A stretch of 64,000 nucleotides of DNA from Crambe crambe. Taxonomy: Eukaryota > Porifera > Demospongiae > Poecilosclerida > Crambeidae. Position numbers and translations under genes: made by a program. Below the pieces are notes generated by a model. The model did no database searches. It worked only from the letters and a program-made list of their open reading frames with translations, and was not told the DNA's origin. Of the stretch, positions 10,101 to 21,312 are shown one piece after another (the stretch's first letter is position 1; every line of letters starts with the position of its first letter). The stretch is taken from assembly GCA_963924555.1 (NCBI GenBank), contig OZ004589.1, positions 248,001-312,000 of the forward strand, written 5' to 3'.

Positions 10101-12745
10101 CTAACGATTAAGACTGTCTTACAACTCCATTTTCAAGTGGGTTAGTGACCATGACAATGATGGTGGACTCCTGTTCCCATATCATCCTCCAGAAGTCACA
10201 AACAGTGTTAGGGAGGGGACCCTGTGAAGCTATGTACTCCTTGCTTGAGTTGTAACCCTGAAAAACAAAAAAACAACCATCATAATCTAGCTAGCTATCT
10301 AAACTGGACCAGCAGGATTGAATTCAGAAAGTTTATCAAACAGTGAATATCCATGGCACATAGCTAGCACATTATAGCAACTCACATCAACATAGTTGGC
10401 ATTGATGTAGTCTGATCCAGGGACTTTTGGAATATACTGCAGAACAACACGTGTTTCATCACCTGCAAGGTTGGAAAAGTTACATACACACTTACAAAGT
10501 GGCATACATAAACATGCACAATTATATGCAGACTAACAGATAGCCAGGTGCATGGATGACAAAATACATGTGGAGGTTTAAGTCTACATGTTGTGCAGTT
10601 GACACAAGAAGTGTGAAGATTATATTTCAGCGAACAGTGAAGAATAAACTGAGGGAGGCCATCAGGAATCACTGAGCTAGCTAGATAGATAGCTAGCTAA
10701 TATATGTGACATAATATTACATCCTCATGATACTTTCATAATGAATTTGGGACTCACGAGGTAGGATGTTGATATATCTGTTTTTGGGTTCATTGCACGA
10801 TTCAGATGCACAGATGATGGAGGCAGCTTGATCCATCTCTTTCACTTCCTAAGAGAGTGTGAAGTGTGATGATGAAACTGGTGCATGTGGTGTGGAGTTA
10901 AATGTCTCACATCATATTCCTCTTCTGCTGCAGAACCATTCTCAAGGTGGAGAGAGGTCACATGGGAAGCTAGGTCACTACAAGGAACAGTCACCAGTTC
11001 TGAGGGCTCAATATCTGAAGGCAGAGAAACAAAGAAGGAGTTAAAGGCCAGGGAGAGTTATACACAGCAATCACTGAATACATTATTTTCCCCATTCAGT
11101 TTATAGCTGTGTGCACCAGCTTGCCACGTACTGCATAGCTGCATCGCTAAGCTTGTTTATTTATGGATGGTTAACAAACTGATGCTGATAAACTATCAAT
11201 TCCAACTAACAACATGAAACCATAACTCAAATCTCCCCCAAAAAAGATACAGTAGCCAGCTAGCTAGGCAGGGATTAGTTTTGTGAACCTCAGACCTATA
11301 CTCACACAGTTCATGAGACTAAGCAGGAATTGTGTTTCTACTTTCCCAATTCTAATGAGAAACATGCTATCTGTCATGGGAGTTTACTAGTAACTATAAC
11401 TACATAAATATTATAGTGCCAGTGCAGCCGACAAACAGGAATGAGATTGAGTTATCCAAACAAGACTGGCATAGAGTGTGGGCAGAGTTGGTGTGTTTTT
11501 ACACACTCTGCTACATAGATCCATGTGGTGTGTTTCATTAGTTAGAATAACTCATTATGTATTATATAAGCAAGAAAAATTAATGATACACATTATTTAG
11601 CTAAACCTCTTTTAAGGTGGAGAAAGTGGTATGCATTATAAGGAACTACAGGCTCTTCTCAATACATGAAGCTAAAAAGCATGAAAGATTCCATATTGCC
11701 CCACCATTCCTTCACTGACACACTAGCTAAGTCCCTATGTTTAATAGCTAGAGCTTATCTTGTTAACATACGTTCAAAGAGCTTAGTGGTGTCAAACGGT
11801 TCTTGTGTTCCTGCAGCAGCCTTCCCATTGCTGTACTCTGTGAGAGCCACCTCCTGGTTTCCAGGCTCTCCACGCAGGCTGAACATCTTGGTCATTCCTC
11901 CACGTCTAAAGAGGAGGAGGAGGAAGAGAGAACAAACCAACCATCACTCACAGATGGCAATAATGGAGTTAAAGAGGTCAAAATCTTAAAAATGGCAGCT
12001 GCTATCTAGTTAACACCTGTATGTAGCATGCATGTAACATGAAATACAACCATTGGTTCTGAATACGAGTTTGCAATTTTGCATGGAGCTGGAGTGCTAC
12101 AGTACATTAGCTATGTGACCTGGTAGGATGTGACTTACTTGTGAATATAAATACAACCATGGAATGGAGTGGTACAGTACATTATGTGACCAGGATGACT
12201 TACTGGTGAATATAACAACACAACACGACAAATATGATGAGGAGTAGGATCATGATCACACCCAGAAGAGAGACACCAACTGCTACCCCAACGATATTCT
12301 CTGTGCTGGTGGGAGAGGTGGAAGAGGTGGGAGAGGTGGGAGAGGTGGAAGAGATGGGAGGTCTTGTGGCAGTGGTAGTAGTGGCAGGGGTAGTAGTGGC
12401 AGGAGAGGTAGGGGTGCTGGCGGTGGTGGGAGGTGTTGTGGCATTGGTGGTGATATCAGTGGAAGAGGTGGTGATATTGGCAGTGGTAGGAGGGGTAGGA
12501 GGGGTATCAGTTGTGGTTTCATTATCAAAGCCCATAAAATCGGGATCACCACTACCTGAGCTCTCATCTGTCCCCGTCGTTTGAGCACTGAAAATGAACC
12601 AGTCAGTGTAAATAGATCTCTACTGTAGCTAGAGTTAGTTAATTGAATAGTTAACTTGTTGATGGAATAGTATTGGTAGGTGTTCTTACCTTACTCCAAT
12701 GTGACAGAGGAGCAGAGCAGAAATTACAAGTGTGATTAAGTCCAT
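7165..12745 (-). CDS. Receptor-type tyrosine phosphatase with active D1 and degenerate D2
   Basis: Fifteen exons give an open frame of 819 residues: 12690-12745, 12204-12587, 11772-11905, 10911-11014, 10758-10848, 10386-10462, 10123-10257, 9783-9923, 9055-9354, 8715-8961, 8250-8461, 7951-8193, 7585-7736, 7272-7407 and 7165-7212. The order is a signal peptide, a Thr/Ser/Pro-rich mucin-like ectodomain of about 95 residues with SGSGD, and one membrane helix. A juxtamembrane region then leads into two phosphatase domains. D1 has [25 protein letters not shown] and the catalytic loop [11 protein letters not shown]2 keeps the fold ([20 protein letters not shown]) but has GWPAEGVP for the WPD loop and HTATG in place of HCSAG. 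The catalytic Cys is therefore gone. D2 also has a Glu-rich insert of about 50 residues. The intron after 7585 uses a GC donor (GCAAGT). D1 should dephosphorylate phosphotyrosine at the inner membrane face. Confidence 0.93.
9497..9735. repeat. Pyrimidine-rich minisatellite in phosphatase intron
   Basis: About ten imperfect 24-base units of the type cccccaggctatccctcact. It lies between the exon carrying the D1 catalytic loop and the preceding exon. The proline-rich frames across it are artefacts. Confidence 0.85.
12083..12218. repeat. Tandem duplication of the donor site after the transmembrane exon
   Basis: Two copies (about 12083-12155 and 12159-12218) share the core gtacagtacatta..tatgtgacc and the minus-strand donor TATTCAC-(A/C)-A|GTAAGTCA. 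The phosphatase frame needs the donor at 12203. The downstream copy would add 65 bases beginning with an in-frame TAA, ending the protein just after the membrane helix. Confidence 0.75.
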
Positions 12746-13180
12746 ACTCCTCACAATTATTATTGGACCAGCTAGCTGCACAGGTCTGAAGGGAGAGAGT
12801 TCCACAAGCTATGCAGTCCAAATACACTAAGACAGGCCAACAGCACTGCTATACTTCACTCACTATCTTGCTGCAATCAATTTCAGTTCTTTCACACGGT
12901 GTTGTACAGCTCACACGGTGTTGTACAGTAGAATTGAAATTTTGCTATGAGAGCTGCAACTCCATAAAAGGAGATCTACCAATTGCTATTATGCTTTTGG
13001 AACTGCTTACATAGTCAAAAACATTGATGGCTATACTTTATAGTGAAACTAAACACAGCACACTTGCATGTAAACTGCTATACACTATACACTCAACTGC
13101 ACACATAGCTACCTATACACAAATCATCAACATGAAAGTTTAAAGTCCAGACAGGAAGTTCAAGTCTTTCTCTCTTCCTG
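12746..13180. other. Intergenic, phosphatase promoter side
   Basis: 435 bases between the phosphatase start (12745) and the CCDC93 stop (13181), both minus strand. It holds a short direct repeat of cacacggtgttgtaca near 12895-12927 and no convincing frame. It should contain the phosphatase promoter and the CCDC93 3' end. Confidence 0.5.
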
Positions 13181-15512
13181 TCAAGCTTTAGCTCCTTTGG
13201 CCTTCAGTTTCGACAGCAATATCTCATTTTTACGGCACTCCTGCAAAGGATGACTAGTATTAACACGCACCACACCCTTTTAGTACTTAGCAAAATAGTT
13301 AGTAAGCTTCGCAGCCTGTGTACAACCACGGACTTGCTGTTTACATAACTACTAGTCAATTGTGTGTAGAGGACCAGATAAAACTGTATGTCTTGACGTA
13401 TACATGCATGGAAAATGCCATGACATGATAAACACATGTGAGACAACTCACATGGCACCTGCAAAACATTGTGTGTGGACACGAATGACAAATCATGTGC
13501 TAACACTCCCACACCACTTCTAATGTCATCATTTTATCTAGATGTGAATTACACTTACCTCTTGGAAATCTCTGACTGATTTATAGTAAGCTCTCTGTTG
13601 CTCCACTAGCTCCAAGTAAATGCCATTCAGACGATCTCTTTCCACCTTCTCATCTGTCCTCTTCTGCTCCAACTGCACCCACAAATACATACACACAATA
13701 TGAAAAAAGTAAGACACTTTTAACTTCATTATTCTTATAGTTTAGAATTTTTTGAAGCAGTACCTTCTCCTTATCCTGCTTCACTCCTTCTAAAATCTGT
13801 TCCACCTGAGATAGAAAGAGTTCCTTATTCCTCTCTGAACTCATGGCCCTAGATAATGAAGAAAAAATAACTATGATAAAAACAACAATAACCACAATAA
13901 CAACGGCAGCACTCACATGTCAAAGTTTTCATGGATATTGTTGAGTATTCCAGCCTATGGTACAGATATAAAGATGTAGATAAAGATCCTCATTCATTTA
14001 AGGCTTACTTCTTTCTCCATGTAGGCTTTCTGGTCTTCCAGAGTGTTGTACAAAGTGTAGAACTGCCTTGTCTCAGTCAGTGTAGCCGCCACTGCATGCA
14101 ATGATACAGAGAACCATCACACTAACTTTATAAAGTCTCATAAGTCAAATTTGGTGCTAATATTAAGATTTAAAAAGGCATCTCTTAACTAAGAGAGTCA
14201 GACCTTGCTTATAAAGCTCTATAAACCTCCGCTGGTACTGCGATAGTTCTGTACGAGAAGGCACTTCATCTATCTTCCTCTGCAACAGAGCTATCTCGCG
14301 ATTCTTACGAGCCTAAAGAAAAGAGTTGTAATTTCAGAGCTAACAAAGAAATGGCACATATATTTACCAAAAGTGTTTTGATCTTGGTGAGTTTGTCCTT
14401 GTCTGCTTGGAATGCCTGTCGGATGGCCGCCACCCTCTCCCCCTCCTCTTCCCCCACCACGCCTTCCATCGTGGAGAGTCGTGCTATGGCCTCCTCCAGC
14501 CTGGCTTTCTCGTCCTTGCAGTGAGCTTTGAACTGCTGCTCCTGCTTCTTCAAGTTCTCATTCATAGCCACCAACCCTCGAAGCTGTTGCAACACACTGG
14601 GAAGAAAAGGAATAGGCACTGATAAAAGACGCTCCAAAAGAAGATAACCTCTCTACAAAGGACAAAAGACTGGGTCCCAAGTATGTCCATTATTTGGAGG
14701 TTCCATAGACAGCTAAGGACTTCCCTTCTAATGCAAGATATACACGCACCTTCTATTTTCATCAGTTTCCATGGCATTCAGTTTAGCCATTTCTTCTGCT
14801 ATCTTCTGTCCATAAGCCTCCACCTTAAAATGCATCACATGACTGACTGACCACACCCACTAGTCAGCTGCCTTACCTCTTCCAATTTAGCCTGTGCTTC
14901 ATTGTATTGAGCCAGCAACTCATCATGTCTCTCCTGAACCTAGATGAAAAGTAATCAATGTAAGAAGGATTGAATTGTGGAAATGTCTTGTACAGTCCTA
15001 CCTCCTGAACTTTCTTCTCTCCTCCTGCAATCTGCTTTTGAAGAGCTGTCACCCTTCGCTGATGAGCCTGTGCTCCCTGCACCTTGTCTGGCTTTCTCCC
15101 AGCTGCCAAGTCAGCACTTTTCTCAGCATACTCTGATGCCATTTGCTGGATCTCGGCCGACTGGAGTCCAACTATTGAACCCACGGCTGCCGTAGACACA
15201 AACATGTCGTCCCCTTCAGCTTGAGCCATGCTTTTCATCAGTTTCTTTATCCTTTTTTCTTCTTCTGCCCTGGCATCAGACTCCTCCCCTTCAGCCCCTC
15301 CCCCTAACTTGCTCGATAGTTTACGCTTCTTGGCCTCTTTGGAGTCATCCTATAGGAAGATTGAGAAACATTAGGATGCACGTACACAAGTCAACACAAC
15401 ATAAAGTACACACCTTGCTTGTCTTAATGGTCCTTCCATGTCCATAACGTCTAAACAAAAGCACACCATCACCACATGAATACAAAGTCCAGTTAGTATC
15501 ATTATTATTCTG

Positions 15513-15593
<81 letters not shown>

Positions 15594-16721
15594 CACCTGC
15601 CATACTCTAGTAGAGTGGTATGGATTTGAGTTTCTTCATCGGCAGTATGGGCAGTGGGAGGCTTACGGTAGCGTCGTTGTGGTTTGTATGTATCCTGTAG
15701 GCAGATGCAGGGAGTAAGAGGAGGAGTAAGAGAAGGGGGAGGAGAAGGAAGGGGAGGGGGGAGGAGGGAAGGGGAGGGGGAGGAGGGAAGGGAGGGGAGG
15801 GAGGGAGGACAAGGGAGGGGAGGGGAGGAGGGAGGGGAGGGGAGGGGGAAGAGGAGGAGATAAAGCTCCATCATAATGTACATGCAAAGGAACTTACAGT
15901 CACTGTCTCAAGAGAATTGATTGCTTTCTCCTTCCTTGCTTCAAATTCAATATCCTACATAATTAAACATTTACTTACAAGAGAAACAATCATGTACAGC
16001 TGAATACAAAAAGCATGTGGTACCACATACCTCAGGAGTCATATGATCCCTGTTGAACTGAGACTCTGAGAATGCACGGATGTAGTCACCCATCTCCTCA
16101 CGTGTAGCAATAGCAAGTTTCACTAGCCACTGGATCACTGGATAGATGTGAATAAAGTCCAGACCTTGAATCTGATGGGGCTCCAAACGATGGGGACACT
16201 TCATACGAGGAAGTACAGCTACTATCTTCTCAGTCAGAGCACTGAGTAGGGGGAAAAGAAAGGTGGATAATTAATAGAGAAGGGAGGTTAATGGTCTCCC
16301 TCCCTCCTTACATTTTTTGTCCAATGGTAGAGTTTTCCTGAAAGAGAAGATCCACGTCCACATCAAAGTTAGCCAGCTGTAAGCACCATGTCATTCCTCC
16401 TACAATCTAAGGGGGATACAGTACAGTAATTTAACCCATACAAAAGGCATGCTTCAATACCTTGTCAAAGGGAGTGAGTCCCTTGATTCTGGCTCTAAAG
16501 TAGCCAGCAGCCAGCAGTAAATCAATACTCTCCTTCAGCTTCACATTCTGTTCTTCATCTTCTCTCACATCGTACTATAAACACAAGACCAGCTCAGGTG
16601 GCCCCGCCCACTTTAGCCCATTCCCCGACCTTACCTCAATTTCCTGCCCCTGTGAGTCAAGCTGAGGCTGCTTGAAACGTGCAGTAGCAGCTTTCTTCGT
16701 CGCTTCTGCAAACATGGACAT
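13181..16721 (-). CDS. CCDC93: CCDC93, subunit of the CCC endosomal recycling complex
   Basis: About 16 exons give roughly 635 residues, against 631 in human. CCDC93 works with CCDC22 and COMMD proteins, together with retriever and WASH, to recycle membrane proteins from endosomes. The N-terminal half is strongly conserved: [47 protein letters not shown] and [20 protein letters not shown]. The C-terminal half is a coiled coil made from several short exons. It ends at exon 13181-13242 in [12 protein letters not shown]. The start is ATG 16721 in exon 16635-16721, with a second in-frame ATG two codons on. Introns hold a GA microsatellite, a GGGGA purine tract and a partial inverted-repeat element. 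Confidence 0.95.
14645..14704. mobile_element. Inverted-repeat element family B, partial copy
   Basis: Matches the right half of the elements at 42210 and 48097: aacctctctacaaaggac, then ggtcccaagt and the terminus ttatttggaggttcc. The left terminus is missing. Confidence 0.6.
15520..15590. repeat. (GA)n microsatellite in CCDC93 intron
   Basis: About 35 GA units starting three bases inside the intron from the GTGAGT donor. On the coding strand it is a long CT tract inside a very short intron. Confidence 0.97.
15716..15860. repeat. Polypurine (GGGGA)n tract in CCDC93 intron
   Basis: Nearly pure purine strand of ggga/gggga units filling most of one intron, polypyrimidine on the coding strand. 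It has the composition expected of triplex-forming DNA. Confidence 0.9.
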
Positions 16722-16872
16722 AACTATGCCTTCACCACTTGCTACGGACGGACAAGGAGTCTAAGCTATCTAGGGTATAGTCACATGCCAATCAGTCGAG
16801 TTCAAAGGTCACATTACGTCATTGTTGGTGCGCTTTAAATGTTAAACTATCTTTATTCATTAGTATGCCTGC
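16722..16872. promoter_or_regulatory. Bidirectional promoter, CCDC93 / FBXW9
   Basis: 151 bases between two divergent start codons. No TATA box was recognised. The region includes gtcacattacgtcattg, a CRE-like tacgtca near 16814-16820. Confidence 0.6.
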
Positions 16873-18058
16873 ATGGCGAGCTTTTGCGATCTCCCAGATG
16901 AAATCATTCTCCACGTTCTCTCATTCCTTCCCTCAAAGTTCCAGATCTTGAAGATCTCCGTGGTTTGTCGGCGTTTGAAAGAGTTGCTGACCAGCAGTTG
17001 GTACTGGCGTTCTCAATACATTCAGTTATGTGGCTCACAACCAGATAGAGAGCTGAGTACCATTCGACTATGGCAAAAAGGATGCATACAGAGCGAATTT
17101 GCACTAGCAGCTGCTAGGGGAAACACAAACTTGAACTCATTAAAGGGTATGATTATGCTGTGCAGTCTTAATGGGATTTGATTATAGGGGCATTGACTGT
17201 ATGTAATCATAATGATAGACTATGTGCAATCATAATGGGATTTAATTATAGGAGCACTTGGTGGTATTGACTGTGTGCATATTCTGCACTCTGAGATGTA
17301 TGGTGCAAGCACTGTAGTGGCAGCAGGATCCAGAGACACTGCTGTCTATATATGGAAACAGCGTTCCTCGGAAGGCTCAAGTAGGAGGACCATGCGTGGA
17401 TACACCATGGCAACCTTAAATGGTCATACTGGGTGGGTGTGGTCTCTAGCATCGGAGAGGGACTATCGGCCACAGTTGCTGTGTTCTGGCTCATGGGACC
17501 GCAGTGTCAGGATCTGGGACATCTCCGTAGGGGAGTGTGCTGCCTCCATTGAGTAAGTTAGAGATGAAGTACAATTTCGCCATACTGCATAGTATGAAGT
17601 CCACCCCTAGGATATACACTAGTCAGTGGTTACATTTTTCTGTTCCTTTAGACAACACAAGATTACACCATACTTGCTTAGCATGAAATTTCATAAGGAA
17701 ATCAAGGAAAAATATACCCTAGGTTTTTCTATATATGCACTGGTGGTTACATTTTCCCGTCCCTTTAGACAACACCACAAGGCAGCTGTGCTCTCTCTTC
17801 ATATTCCTCACAGAGACTGCTTGGTCTCTGCTTGCCTTGATAAGAAAATACGCATTCTAGACCTCCGCACTCCATTCTCCGTCCAGGCACAACACAGTGT
17901 CCATCGCCGCTCAGTCTTGAGTGTGGTTGCCTCTGACAACTATATTTACTCCGGCAGTGAGGACAAGCAAGTGTGCGTGTGGGACAGAAGAAAATGCAAG
18001 GAACTACAAAAAATCAAAGTTAGTAATATCATCATCACTTTCTGCAGTGGGATAAGCT

Positions 18059-18098
<40 letters not shown>

Positions 18099-18649
18099 TT
18101 TTATTTATTTATTTGTTTATTTATCCCCCTGGTATTTTTCTCTAGTTTGAAGGAATAGTTCCCAGCCTTCATTTGGACTGTGATGTACTGAGTGTAACGT
18201 CTTCATCTGAGGTCAGAGATGACCAGGATGAAGTGTCCAAGGTCCACGAGGTGCATTTGTACGATTGTTCCCAGGGAGACCTACGACCAATCACAGTAAG
18301 TTATTATATCACATGTACATCTAGAACATCTCCAATATTCGCAATAAGAGCCAATAACCTGAGTTTTTCATTTTAAGACTAACTTTCAGCATATAATATT
18401 ATTATGGTTGTATGTATGCAGTCTTTTGATACTGGCCACACCCAACCCGTTACTCGTGTCCTCCACTGCCTGGGGATGATTGTAACAGCTTCCAAAGATG
18501 GCTCCGTCAAACTGTACAGTGCTGGCTCCTCCCACCACTGCTTCTCAGTACTGGACCAGCATAGCAATGCTATCACTGATCTGGACTACAGCAGAAATAC
18601 TCTAATAGCAGCTAGAGGAGATAAAAATGTGGCACTATGGACGCTGTAG
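16873..18649 (+). CDS. FBXW9: FBXW9, F-box and WD40 repeat protein
   Basis: Five exons (16873-17146, 17252-17552, 17769-18018, 18146-18295, 18422-18649) give 400 residues. The family are substrate receptors for SCF-type E3 ubiquitin ligases: the F-box binds SKP1 and the WD40 propeller binds substrate. The F-box is at about residues 5-50 (DLPDEIILHVLSFLPSKFQ, then SVVCRRLKELL). WD blades follow, including AGSRDTAVYIWKQ, NGHTGWVWSLASE, CSGSWDRSVRIWDI, YSGSEDKQVCVWDRR and ARGDKNVALWTL. The GWVWSL-GSWD stretch and the SFDTGH-PVT stretch resemble FBXW9 more than other FBXW proteins. A second acceptor 117 bases upstream of exon 3 is in frame. A (TTTA)n tract fills much of intron 3. Confidence 0.87.
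17604..17781. repeat. Tandem duplication carrying a second splice acceptor
   Basis: The motif gtggttacatttt..c-gt-cctttag|acaacac occurs at about 17626-17658 and again at 17743-17775. The second copy supplies the acceptor of FBXW9 exon 3 (first base 17769). The first copy would start the exon at 17652. Confidence 0.8.
18060..18122. repeat. (TTTA)n microsatellite
   Basis: About 15 TTTA units in FBXW9 intron 3. Confidence 0.95.
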
Positions 18650-18741
18650 CTAACAAAACAGGTATATACACAAAGTCCAATCATCATCTAACTTATGAAA
18701 AAGAAAAGAAAAAAAGAGGTAAAATGATCATGTGTTCCTTA

Positions 18742-19105
18742 TCATGCTGCAATGATGACCAGGATTACGATTACTCCCAGCATGGAAGCGCCTACTGTCA
18801 CAACAGCTATATCCCCAGGGCTGAGAGTAGCGGCAAGAGTAACTTCTGTGAGGTTTCTTGCAGGACTGATGCCACTACCTAATCCCCCCACTGCAGAATC
18901 ACTTCCAATCATGCCACTGCCTAATCTTTCATCAATTATGATATCTTTCATGACATCAGCAGCCTCAGAAGTTGTCGCAGCCTCATAAGTTGTTGGTGCA
19001 CTGCATTGTATAATAATTTTGTAGCTAGAATCGATGGCTACTATCTTACCTTGATGCTATGTCACAAAGGAACAGAGCAGAAATCACAATTGTAATTACT
19101 TCCAT
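18742..19105 (-). CDS. Small type I membrane protein, paralogue of the phosphatase N-terminus
   Basis: Two exons (19050-19105, 18742-19000) give 104 residues: a signal peptide, a Ser/Thr and Gly-Ser stalk with several SG sites, and a final hydrophobic helix (ASMLGVIVILVIIAA) followed at once by the stop. Exon 1 is 56 bases long, ends in phase 2 and reads MEVITIVISALFLCDIAS. The phosphatase first exon (12690-12745) is also 56 bases, phase 2, and reads [18 protein letters not shown]. Both second exons start SA-x-TT, and both helices share a VG-(A/V)-S-(M/L)-LGVI core. There is no cytoplasmic domain. This looks like a partial duplicate of the receptor phosphatase: a membrane or GAG-bearing decoy, or a decaying copy. 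Another exon after the helix cannot be fully excluded. Confidence 0.7.
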
Positions 19106-19345
19106 TCTCAGCTACTTCGTAACTGTAGTTCATTCACTGCGGTTATATATCTCTTCAGGCAGACTTTATCAGATCATAATTAATGAAAATACAACAGAGG
19201 TGGTTACACAGGTGTTAATTTTTGTGTAATTATAACTATGATCTTGAAAGTGCCAAAGTGCATCTTCAGCTCCGCCCACCTTATCCTGGAATCTAAATAT
19301 TCGAAATAATGTTTGAAATAAAGTAAAATTGAAAAGAGCCTAATA

Positions 19346-20839
19346 ATGTCTTCCTTTCCTCTACAAGTTTTAGGAGGTGGTGGGGGCATGGAAAGGAAGG
19401 AGAGTACTAGTGTAGATGCCCCGGAAACTGGAAGCTCCCCTGAGACCCGAGAAAATCACCAACAACCACTTGCAGAAGAGGACTCTGCCGAGGTAGAGAA
19501 TGTTAGTCGACAGAAGCTTGTGCTGGATCCAAGAGTGGAATACAGTGAGTTTAGCGTTCACGTTGTGACTTGGAACATAGCCTCCACGCAACCTTCCTCT
19601 CATGACATAGAAAGCTTATTCCTTCCCCAAGAAAGCTGTATGCTTTCAGATATCCTGCCCTCCACTGATATCATAGTGGTAGGGTTGCAAGAAGCCTATC
19701 AGAGCATACCGGATGCTGTGCAATCCTCAGTACCTATGGTAGGCAAGGACCCATTAGTCGAACTTTTCTCCAACTTTCTGTGCCTGAATGGTTTCGTACG
19801 ACTCTCTACAAGTCGATTGTTGGGGATTTTAACGCTTGTGTTTGTGAAGCGACCTCTTGTATGTTATATCAGTGATTTGGAGTCCTGTACTACCAAAACA
19901 GGTATGAGTGGTTGGTTAGGCAACAAAGGTGCATCTTCCATTCGTTTCTCACTGGGTGATGTCAGTGTATGTTTCACTAATTGTCATTTGGTTCCCCATC
20001 CTGAAAATAACCTTCTGAGGGTCCAGGAACTCAGAGATATATTTGCCAAACAGGTATTCTCCTCCAATCCCAGTAAACCCATGGATCACGACATTCTTGT
20101 GCTTTTCGGAGACTTAAATTTTCGCCTTGAGGGGAAATCCTTGGAGGAAGTGTCAAGTTTATTAAAGCAGGGGCAAAGAGATCTACTCAAATATGACCAG
20201 CTTCGTTTGGAGCAGATGAAAGGAGATTCCAGTCCTTCTCGGCTGTATGGTTTCGTGGAGATGTCTATTCCCTTTGTTCCCTCATATAAATATGAACCAG
20301 GGACTGACTCGTTTGATGGAGGTACTAAACAACGTGCCCCTGCATGGTGTGACAGGATTCTATGGCGCACCCACGAGCGACGACTCCCTCGCATCACAGA
20401 CCCTGAACCTAGATCAATTCTGACACACAAGCATTATTCCATCCACATGCAACCTCGAATCAGCGACCACAAGGCAGTGAGTGGTGGTCTGGTAATATCA
20501 GTCAACCTCTCCGGTTTTATCCCACAAGTCGTGTTCAATATAATGACGGAATGGGTTGCAGGCAAGGAAGGATTGATATCATTTGAAATGGAAGCCAATA
20601 CTGAAATCTCCATGTTTGATTGGATTGGGTTATATCCTGAGAATTTCGCTAATTTAGAAAAAGACTATGTTTTTTGGATTTTTACACCCGTCAGGGGTAA
20701 AGTGCTGAAGAGACAGAAGTACAGCCGAGTCCTAGTTAGAGAGCAAGTACCTTCAGAGCCTGGTCGCTACCTCTTGCTGTACAAGTCGTCACAGTATAAC
20801 CGTGTGTTGGGAATGAGCCCAATATTTCCCATCAGATAA
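19346..20839 (+). CDS. Inositol polyphosphate 5-phosphatase with C-terminal SKICH domain (INPP5K-like)
   Basis: A single uninterrupted frame of 497 residues, or 483 from the second ATG at 19388. It should remove the 5-phosphate of PI(4,5)P2, PI(3,4,5)P3 or soluble inositol phosphates. All 5-phosphatase motifs are present in order: VVTWNIAS, GLQEAYQ, SGWLGNKGA, NCHLVPHPENN, LFGDLNFRL, PAWCDRILWR and ISDHKAV. A SKICH domain of about 105 residues closes the protein (FDWIGLYPENF, then PGRYLLLY). Catalytic domain followed by C-terminal SKICH is the layout of INPP5K/SKIP and INPP5J. The length is nearer to INPP5K, which has 448 residues in human. The sequence ctctacaagttttag just before 19388 could be a splice acceptor, making MERKES the true start after a 5' UTR intron. 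Lack of coding introns is unusual for this window. Confidence 0.9.
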   Translation: MSSFPLQVLGGGGGMERKESTSVDAPETGSSPETRENHQQPLAEEDSAEVENVSRQKLVLDPRVEYSEFSVHVVTWNIASTQPSSHDIESLFLPQESCMLSDILPSTDIIVVGLQEAYQSIPDAVQSSVPMVGKDPLVELFSNFLCLNGFVRLSTSRLLGILTLVFVKRPLVCYISDLESCTTKTGMSGWLGNKGASSIRFSLGDVSVCFTNCHLVPHPENNLLRVQELRDIFAKQVFSSNPSKPMDHDILVLFGDLNFRLEGKSLEEVSSLLKQGQRDLLKYDQLRLEQMKGDSSPSRLYGFVEMSIPFVPSYKYEPGTDSFDGGTKQRAPAWCDRILWRTHERRLPRITDPEPRSILTHKHYSIHMQPRISDHKAVSGGLVISVNLSGFIPQVVFNIMTEWVAGKEGLISFEMEANTEISMFDWIGLYPENFANLEKDYVFWIFTPVRGKVLKRQKYSRVLVREQVPSEPGRYLLLYKSSQYNRVLGMSPIFPIR

Positions 20840-21312
20840 CTCGTAATTCAATCATAATCATGGTTATTAAAACTTCCCTCCCTCACTACAGCCATAGGCT
20901 GACTAGTATGACCTGAAAACAGGTATTTTATCATATTTTTTATATTTATAATTTTGAATTGGTGTTGTTATTGATTGTGACATACAAGTTGAGGAATTCA
21001 TGGAACTTACATGTGATCACATTGTAGTCACCTAAAAAAGACAGGATCTCAAGTTTCTAAATGCAAAAACCATTACAATTCTTGGCATCAAAGAAACAGC
21101 TGGCCATTTTCTTCCAAATATGGCCTGGGCTTTGAGCAGCCCTACATCATTAACTTGATTACAAGGCATGCCAAATATGCCATTACCCACTAGTTAGTAC
21201 TCTCTTTATGCTGTATATGAGGTGCATATAACTTGTATACAACTCAGTTACAAGACAGTGAAAAGAATTGAAGGTTAAGTTTCTGTCCTGTCATTGAAGC
21301 TATCTAGGAAGT
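20840..21312. other. Intergenic
   Basis: AT-rich sequence between the 5-phosphatase stop and the transgelin start, both plus strand. No frame or repeat of note was seen. It must hold the polyadenylation region of the first gene and the promoter of the second. Confidence 0.5.
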
